A DNA stretch of 46,029 nucleotides from Streptococcus parasanguinis. Lineage in GTDB: Bacteria; Bacillota; Bacilli; Lactobacillales; Streptococcaceae. Under the pieces are notes generated by a model that did not search any database, was not told where the DNA came from, and saw only the letters and a program-made list of their open reading frames with translations. Below, in pieces: positions 41,706 to 46,029 of the stretch. A program made the translations under genes and the position numbers. Position 1 is the stretch's first letter. Every line of letters starts with the position of its first letter. The stretch spans positions 1-46,029 of the forward strand of contig CAJJKY010000016.1 of NCBI GenBank assembly GCA_905188195.1, in the 5' to 3' direction.

Positions 41706-42170
41706 ATGACCAATAAAGAGTTAGTCAATCAAATTTCTGGCCTAAACTCTACCTCTACTCTTAAAAATTGGATTCAACTGATTAAAGAAATAAGTGGCAA
41801 GGAATTTAAGAAAATTAAAGTTCCTATCAGTAGAAATCCCAGAACTCATCAATTAAGTTATACAGTTGCCTATGACTTTACAGACGAAGACCTTAGACAA
41901 TTTCAAAAGTTAGCTAAACTAAAACTTGAAATAGGTCTAAAAGAGGCGATACAAGCCGTATTTGGGAGTCTAGCAGACAATGAGCATGAATCCCTAAACC
42001 AAGTAATAGATGAGCTCTACGATGAACTGAGCGCCCTAAAACAGGAATTTAAGCGAGAAATGCGACTGATAAAAATTGAGAATAGCAACCTAAAAAAGAA
42101 AATCCAAGATATTGAAGAGTCGATGCAAACCGGCTTACTAGGGTTTGTTAACAAGAGGTCAAAAAAATAG
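41706..42170 (+). CDS. hypothetical coiled-coil protein, first gene of the core module
   Basis: A 154-residue protein I do not recognise. The first 60 residues are basic with KKIKVPISRNPRTHQLSY; the last 50 (LIKIENSNLKKKIQDIEESM) form a heptad coiled coil. It looks like a small DNA-binding or accessory replication protein; similar genes precede Rep genes in plasmids and integrative elements. It has GGAGG 12 bases before the ATG and is followed by the Rep_trans gene after 50 bases. Confidence 0.65.
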   Translation: MTNKELVNQISGLNSTSTLKNWIQLIKEISGKEFKKIKVPISRNPRTHQLSYTVAYDFTDEDLRQFQKLAKLKLEIGLKEAIQAVFGSLADNEHESLNQVIDELYDELSALKQEFKREMRLIKIENSNLKKKIQDIEESMQTGLLGFVNKRSKK

Positions 42171-42290
42171 GTTCGGCTAATAGCGAGTTTTCGGCTGAGC
42201 CATGAGGCAGAAAGCCGAAAATGAGCGTATATGCGGACGGACCATTTTTGACCGATAGGGTGTGTAGTAACACCACCCTCTGCAAGTTAG
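42171..42290 (+). other. candidate origin (oriT/dso) region before the Rep/MobT gene
   Basis: Dense inverted repeats: TTTTCGGCT (42188-42196) with AGCCGAAAA (42213-42221), a direct copy of TTCGGCT at 42172, and GGTGT-GTAGTA-ACACC (42259-42274). Initiators of the Rep_trans/MobT family nick beside such hairpins, often near their own gene. No known nick site is recognised. Confidence 0.35.
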
Positions 42291-43417
42291 GTGTGCCATC
42301 GAAAGAATTCAGTATTACCAAGGGTTTTGGAGATTTCAAGGGTGGCAAAATTAGGCAAAAAGTTGAATCAAAATCTATGGCAAAAAATGAGCATTTACGT
42401 TCTGTATTTGACTGGATTCAAATTCAGTTTGATAAGACTGAATTTTCGCCAAAAGAAATAATCGAAGATATCCTATTTCTTGACTTTGACCTATTTATTG
42501 AGAATAAAGGGAGCCTTAAATACTATAACTATGATAGCCAGCTTCATTATGGGAATATCCGTATCTACTATGGAGCGAAAGAGTCGTCCTACATGCTTGT
42601 CATGTCAGGACAGGCACTCGAGTTCTATAGAGATATGGTATTGGATCCAAATAGTCTGTCCGAAAGACAGTTTCTGAACAACCTCTACTACAATTACAAT
42701 CAATTTTCAGTAAGACGAATTGATATTGCAATAGATGATTTTAATGAAACACCCTATTTCACTCCTAATCAGCTTCTAAAGATTTGCCAGAAGAAACGCT
42801 TTCTATATGGGAAAAGCACTTACTACAATACCTACGGAGATGAAACAATCGGCCAGACCTTATATTTAAGAAAACCCAATGATGATGAAAGACTTAGAAT
42901 TTACGATAAGCGCTTAGAACGAGCTGAGAAGCTCGGTATCAGCAAGCGGTATATAGAAAATTGGATAAGAACTGAGTTAGAACTTAGGAAAGAAAAAGCT
43001 CACTACTTCATTCAAGAATGGTTGTATTCAGAAATAGATCTTCTCAACTTTACCAAGGGATATCTCAAAGAAAAAGTGAGGTTCTATAGTGATAGTCACT
43101 TCTCAAAACCTTTGAGATCTTGGGAAAAGTTTTTAGGTCACTCAAAACCTGTCTCTATCATTATTTCAAAACCAAAAACAGAACTAGAACAAAAATTAGA
43201 ATGGTTTGCCTATAAAGGTTCCGGAGCTATTCTAAAAGCGTATAAATTTCTATACGACAATAACTTACTGCATGAGTATGAGAAGACTAACTATCTCGCT
43301 CTCAACAATATGGAATATCCACCAGATTTAGCAAGTGGATTAATAGAAAGGGCAATTCTCTTTAAAAGAGAGGATTTGATCCCCACAATCAAAGAAAATA
43401 TCAAAAGGAGAAATTAA
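42221..43417 (+). CDS. replication initiation factor / MobT-like relaxase (Rep_trans family)
   Basis: A 398-residue protein of the Rep_trans family (PF02486), which includes plasmid rolling-circle initiators and MobT relaxases of ICESt3 and Tn916 (Orf20). Visible parts: NEHLRSVFDWIQIQFD at about 56-71, the strand-helix FSVRRIDIAIDDF (metal-binding Asp pair), then GKSTYYNTYGDETIGQTLYL and RIYDKRLERAE with the likely catalytic Tyr. It should nick DNA for element replication and/or mobilization. No good ribosome site marks the start; the conserved part begins near Met53 (42377), and the first 52 codons overlap the inverted repeats. Confidence 0.85.
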   Translation: MSVYADGPFLTDRVCSNTTLCKLGVPSKEFSITKGFGDFKGGKIRQKVESKSMAKNEHLRSVFDWIQIQFDKTEFSPKEIIEDILFLDFDLFIENKGSLKYYNYDSQLHYGNIRIYYGAKESSYMLVMSGQALEFYRDMVLDPNSLSERQFLNNLYYNYNQFSVRRIDIAIDDFNETPYFTPNQLLKICQKKRFLYGKSTYYNTYGDETIGQTLYLRKPNDDERLRIYDKRLERAEKLGISKRYIENWIRTELELRKEKAHYFIQEWLYSEIDLLNFTKGYLKEKVRFYSDSHFSKPLRSWEKFLGHSKPVSIIISKPKTELEQKLEWFAYKGSGAILKAYKFLYDNNLLHEYEKTNYLALNNMEYPPDLASGLIERAILFKREDLIPTIKENIKRRN

Positions 43418-43419
43418 TT

Positions 43420-43806
43420 ATGGCAAAAATGCTCTCACAAAATGACTGGAATTTTAATAACATTGGAACAAAATTTGAATTGGATGAAGTCATTCCAAAA
43501 TTTGAAACGGAAGTCCGAGCAGATGCAAACGGAGAAATTATCAAAAACCGAGATGGTAGCGAAAGACGTTTTAATACCGATAAAATCATTGGTTGGAAAT
43601 ACAATGTAACGATCAAGGATGGACAATTCAAAAAGAAATCAACCCAAGTCTCAGTAGACAATCCAGATGCCTTGGTTGATAATGACTATATCCAAGCAAT
43701 GGATGAAGTACCAGTTACATTTGACAATTTACAAGCTACTATGATTAGCACGACAATGTATTACAAGGCGGATGCTATCCATTTAGTAGATGTAAAACAA
43801 AAATAA
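43420..43806 (+). CDS. hypothetical protein of the core module
   Basis: A 128-residue soluble, acidic protein, rich in beta strands (GWKYNVTIKDGQFKKKSTQV, VPVTFDNLQATMIS). I do not recognise the family. It starts 2 bases after the Rep gene with AAAGGAG upstream and so is translated from the same mRNA. By position it may be a single-stranded DNA-binding or accessory replication protein; that is a guess. Confidence 0.65.
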   Translation: MAKMLSQNDWNFNNIGTKFELDEVIPKFETEVRADANGEIIKNRDGSERRFNTDKIIGWKYNVTIKDGQFKKKSTQVSVDNPDALVDNDYIQAMDEVPVTFDNLQATMISTTMYYKADAIHLVDVKQK

Positions 43807-43815
43807 GAAAAAGAC

Positions 43816-43837
43816 AAGGGGAGATACCCCTCCCCTT
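43816..43837 (+). terminator. weak hairpin before the DUF3173 gene
   Basis: AAGGGGA/TCCCCTT with an 8-base loop and no T-run, between the replication genes and the DUF3173-integrase pair. Possibly a partial terminator or processing site. Confidence 0.35.
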
Positions 43838-43865
43838 ACTTAATCTATTTAGAAAAGGAGATCAC

Positions 43866-44060
43866 ATGATTAAAACTGTAACAAAAGACGACCTTATCGA
43901 ACTTGGCTTTGCTCCAGGAACTGCAAGAAAGATTATCCATACAGGTAAGGTACTATTAGTGAATCGTGGTTTTAACATCTACGATAACAAACGGATTGGT
44001 ACAATTCCAGCTAGTGTCGCTGAAGAGCTATTAGGGATTGAACTCCAGAAAGAAGCATAA
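43866..44060 (+). CDS. DUF3173 family protein, probable excisionase
   Basis: A 64-residue protein with a helix-hairpin-helix-like start (TKDDLIELGFAPGTARKIIH) and a strand KVLLVNRGFNIYDNKRIGTI. DUF3173 genes stand directly before tyrosine integrases of streptococcal integrative elements, as here (3 bases between). It is likely the recombination directionality factor; that role is inference. AAAAGGAG precedes the start. Confidence 0.85.
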   Translation: MIKTVTKDDLIELGFAPGTARKIIHTGKVLLVNRGFNIYDNKRIGTIPASVAEELLGIELQKEA

Positions 44061-44063
44061 CTT

Positions 44064-45197
44064 ATGGCTTTACGTAAAAGTAGAGACGGAACTTGGATTG
44101 TCGATGTTTCCAATGGTATAAATCCAATATCTTTAAAACAACGCAGAATTGTAAGAAAAGGATTTAAAACTAAAAAGGAAGCATTGGAGGCCGAACAATA
44201 CTTACGAAGTGTAGAACTTAAAGAAAAAAGTTTCAACTCAAAAATATCAATTGATATCCTTTATGATCTCTTAAAAGAAGAGGATAAAATAAACAACAGA
44301 AAACAAAGTTATATAGATACACAAGAAAACAATTATAACAGGCATATAAAAAGCTATTTTGAAAAAGTTGATGATGTATCCAGATTAACGTATGAAGATA
44401 TCTATCAATTCAGAGAACATTTAAGAGATAAAAATGCTCAAAACTCGGAAAAAAAGCTAAGTCCAAATACTATTAATAAAATTATAATTTTACTAAAGAA
44501 AATTTTGGATGTTGGATTAAGAAAGGGATTTTACAAGGAACACCCCGCAGGATTGCTAAAAAAATTGCCAATAGAAAAAGCAAAATTAAACTTCTGGACC
44601 GTAAAAGAATTCAAGCACTTCTTAACACTATTTAACGACGATGAATACAATATAAAGTTGCTATTCACTGTTCTATTCTTTACTGGCCTAAGACTCGGAG
44701 AAGCTCTTGCTCTAATGTGGAAAGATATAGAGTTTTCTACAAATACAATTCATGTAAGTAAATCTGTATACGTCAAAAAAGGTGAAGAACATATTAGTAG
44801 TACAAAAACAAAGGCTGGAACTCGAAGAATCATCTTGAATACCAAACTAGTGGAGACACTAGAAGAGTGGAAACAGATACAGCATGAAAGATTGAAAGAA
44901 TTTACAACCAACCTAGATGATCTACAGATATTTCAAAATAGCCCTATTACGATAACTAAAGATTCAATCGAGAAGCAATATAAAAAGATATTACAAAGAG
45001 ATAATAGTTTAAAAAAGATAAGAATTCATGACTTCAGGCATTCACATGCTTCACTTCTAATTAATCAAGGAGAAGATTATCTTGTTGTAAAAGAAAGACT
45101 AGGTCATGCATCTATAACTACAACAATAGATACTTACTCTCATTTATATCCAAGTAAACAACAAAAATTAGCGGATAAATTAGATGATTTGTTATAG
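44064..45197 (+). CDS. int: tyrosine site-specific integrase
   Basis: A 377-residue phage-type integrase. N-terminal AP2-like arm-binding domain (ALRKSRDGTWIVDV, about 2-55), SAM-like core-binding domain (about 60-155), and catalytic domain with Arg210 (TGLRLGEAL), Lys in STKTKAGTRR, His322 and Arg325 (HDFRHSHAS), His348 (LGHAS) and Tyr358 (TIDTYSHLYP). All catalytic residues are intact. It lies 80 bases from the right attachment repeat in the 3' end of tRNA-Leu, its evident target. Confidence 0.96.
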   Translation: MALRKSRDGTWIVDVSNGINPISLKQRRIVRKGFKTKKEALEAEQYLRSVELKEKSFNSKISIDILYDLLKEEDKINNRKQSYIDTQENNYNRHIKSYFEKVDDVSRLTYEDIYQFREHLRDKNAQNSEKKLSPNTINKIIILLKKILDVGLRKGFYKEHPAGLLKKLPIEKAKLNFWTVKEFKHFLTLFNDDEYNIKLLFTVLFFTGLRLGEALALMWKDIEFSTNTIHVSKSVYVKKGEEHISSTKTKAGTRRIILNTKLVETLEEWKQIQHERLKEFTTNLDDLQIFQNSPITITKDSIEKQYKKILQRDNSLKKIRIHDFRHSHASLLINQGEDYLVVKERLGHASITTTIDTYSHLYPSKQQKLADKLDDLL

Positions 45198-45206
45198 AAT
45201 TAGTAA

Positions 45207-45220
45207 TTTTTAGTAACTCA
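45207..45220. repeat. right integrase arm-type repeat (candidate)
   Basis: TTTTTAGTAACTCA, second copy of the sequence at 36696-36709, 59 bases inside attR and just after the integrase stop. Confidence 0.45.
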
Positions 45221-45247
45221 GCATCAAAAATTCAACGAATAAAAGAA

Positions 45248-45275
45248 AAAGACAAGGTCCGAAAACCTTGTCTTT
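45248..45275. terminator. terminator between int and tRNA-Leu
   Basis: AAAGACAAGG/CCTTGTCTTT, perfect 10 bp, 8-base loop, T-rich on the minus strand. It lies inside the element, 8 bases from the tRNA 3' end, and now terminates the tRNA operon; it may also end int. Confidence 0.85.
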
Positions 45276-45279
45276 AATA

Positions 45280-45335
45280 CTATACCGGCGGCCGGGGTCG
45301 AACCGGCACGTCCTTGCGGACACTGGATTTTGAGT
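45280..45335. repeat. attR, 56-bp direct repeat within tRNA-Leu
   Basis: Identical to 36542-36597. It forms the 3' half of the intact tRNA-Leu gene. Confidence 0.93.
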
Positions 45336-45366
45336 CCAGCGCGTCTGCCAATTCCGCCACGCCGGC
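45283..45366 (-). tRNA. tRNA-Leu(CAA)
   Basis: An 84-base class II tRNA with a long variable arm. Anticodon loop CTCAAAA gives CAA. Acceptor GCCGGCG pairs with CGCCGGT. Last gene of the array; integration target of the element. Confidence 0.95.
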
Positions 45367-45376
45367 ATAAATTTAA

Positions 45377-45448
45377 CTGGGGTAGCTGGATTCGAACCAA
45401 CGCATGAGGGAGTCAAAGTCCCTTGCCTTACCGCTTGGCTATACCCCA
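45377..45448 (-). tRNA. tRNA-Gln(TTG)
   Basis: 72 bases; acceptor TGGGGTA/TACCCCA, anticodon loop CTTTGAC (TTG), T-loop GGTTCGAATCC. Confidence 0.95.
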
Positions 45449-45464
45449 ATAATAATAATAAATA

Positions 45465-45538
45465 GGCGAGTGATGGGGATCGAACCCACGCATGCCAGAG
45501 CCACAATCTGGTGTGTTAACCACTTCACCACACCCGCC
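45465..45538 (-). tRNA. tRNA-His(GTG)
   Basis: 74 bases including the extra 5' G paired with C73 typical of His tRNA; anticodon loop TTGTGGC (GTG). Confidence 0.95.
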
Positions 45539-45549
45539 ATAATTATTAA

Positions 45550-45620
45550 CACGGGCAGTAGGAATTGAACCCACACTGAAGGTTTTGGAGACCTTAGTTC
45601 TACCTTTAAACTATGCCCGT
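45550..45620 (-). tRNA. tRNA-Trp(CCA)
   Basis: 71 bases; acceptor ACGGGCA/TGCCCGT, anticodon loop CTCCAAA (CCA), discriminator G. Confidence 0.95.
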
Positions 45621-45626
45621 AAAGGA

Positions 45627-45707
45627 TGGAAGGGGAGGGATTCGAACCCCCGAACCCGAAGGAGCGGATTTACAGTCCGCCGCGTTTAGCCTCTTCGCTA
45701 CCCTTCC
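45627..45707 (-). tRNA. tRNA-Tyr(GTA)
   Basis: 81 bases with a long variable arm; acceptor GGAAGGG/CCCTTCC, anticodon loop CTGTAAA (GTA). Confidence 0.95.
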
Positions 45708-45722
45708 TGATTATTGAATTGA

Positions 45723-45795
45723 TGGCGCGAGACGGAATCGAACCGCCGACACATGGAGCTTCAATCCATTGCTCTACCAACTGAGCTACCGAGCC
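45723..45795 (-). tRNA. tRNA-Phe(GAA)
   Basis: 73 bases; anticodon loop TTGAAGC (GAA). The acceptor GGCTCGG/TCGCGCC has a U-C mismatch at pair 4-69 and a G-U at 7-66. Confidence 0.93.
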
Positions 45796-45798
45796 AAA

Positions 45799-45872
<74 letters not shown>

Positions 45873-45881
45873 TTAATATTA

Positions 45882-45971
45882 AGGAGGATGTGGGATTCGA
45901 ACCCACGCACGCTTTTACACGCCTGACGGTTTTCAAGACCGTTCCCTTCAGCCGGACTTGGGTAATCCTCC
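45882..45971 (-). tRNA. tRNA-Ser(TGA)
   Basis: 90 bases, long variable arm; acceptor GGAGGAT/ATCCTCC, anticodon loop CTTGAAA (TGA). The base after the acceptor is T, where Ser tRNAs usually have G. Confidence 0.93.
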
Positions 45972-45978
45972 AAATATA

Positions 45979-46029
45979 TAGTCCGTACGGGATTCGAACC
46001 CGTGTTACCGCCGTGAAAAGGCGGTGTCT
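45979..46029 (-). tRNA. tRNA-Glu(TTC), partial (5' end outside window)
   Basis: The 3' part only: anticodon loop TTTTCAC (TTC), T-arm ACGGGTTCGAATCCCGT, acceptor strand ACGGACT and discriminator A. Confidence 0.9.

Larger units (their letters stand above)
36542..45335. mobile_element. integrative (probably mobilizable) element in tRNA-Leu(CAA)
   Basis: About 8.74 kb from repeat to repeat. The integrase lies at the right end beside the intact tRNA, preceded by DUF3173, an unknown gene, a Rep_trans/MobT-like gene and a coiled-coil gene, all plus strand, divergent from an XRE repressor. The left half holds minus-strand cargo and gene fragments. There is no FtsK/TcpA coupling protein and no VirB-type channel gene, so it cannot conjugate alone; it may be mobilized by a resident ICE. 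The base composition is clearly more AT-rich than the flanks. Confidence 0.88.

Noticed and set aside
36542..45335. Phage-inducible island or complete prophage
   Set aside because: No terminase, capsid or packaging genes; the integrase/DUF3173/MobT-like order is that of ICE/IME elements, and phage pieces are only fragments.

Overview
The window is chromosomal DNA of a low-GC Gram-positive coccus, almost certainly a Streptococcus of the mitis/sanguinis type. The grounds are the RpoB/RpoC, Pbp1b, TyrS and AdcRCBA proteins, a BOX repeat of the kind first known from S. pneumoniae, and tRNA genes without an encoded CCA. I did not fix the species.

Layout. 1-9.6 kb: housekeeping genes on the minus strand, rpoC (3' end outside the window), rpoB and pbp1b, with a structured rpoB leader and an rpoB-rpoC hairpin. 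9.6-15.4 kb: tyrS; an ABC exporter operon with its own LytTR regulator and a DUF3021 membrane protein; a divergent HxlR regulator/YciI-like pair; and an rlmA(II) 23S rRNA methyltransferase gene that looks leaderless. 15.4-32.1 kb: a contiguous host N-glycan utilisation locus with a YesM/YesN-type two-component system, a DUF624 membrane protein, an ABC importer (lipoprotein plus two permeases), GH20 hexosaminidase, ROK kinase, GH38, GH125 and, divergently, GH92 mannosidases. From memory, the pneumococcal counterparts sit at several separate loci. Candidate CcpA (cre) sites lie at three of its promoters, and a BOX element is inserted inside the operon. 32.1-36.5 kb: a three-hairpin repeat, a small lipoprotein gene and the zinc uptake operon adcRCBA with an AdcR box.

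36.5-45.3 kb: an integrated mobile element of about 8.7 kb in the 3' end of tRNA-Leu(CAA), bounded by perfect 56-bp direct repeats. Its right half is a core module (XRE repressor with operators, coiled-coil protein, Rep_trans/MobT-like protein, an unknown protein, DUF3173 and tyrosine integrase). It has no conjugation machinery, so it is best read as an integrative mobilizable element. Its left half carries minus-strand cargo (DUF6442/XRE/DUF4177 cassette, TPR protein, DUF1697, DJ-1/PfpI) and debris of other elements (phage tape-measure start, frameshifted RelB, truncated HD-domain gene). 45.28-46.03 kb: a minus-strand tRNA array, in transcription order Glu (partial), Ser, fMet, Phe, Tyr, Trp, His, Gln, Leu.

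How it works together. The glycan locus should sense, import and dismantle high-mannose or complex N-glycan fragments inside the cell. The element re-creates the 3' end of the tRNA gene it enters and brings a terminator for the tRNA operon, while the old terminator is stranded 8.7 kb away next to adcR. No single undescribed system is obvious. The most unusual parts are the element's cargo and left end, the LytTR/ABC operon with its 21-bp repeat operator, and the structured repeat at 32.1-32.3 kb.
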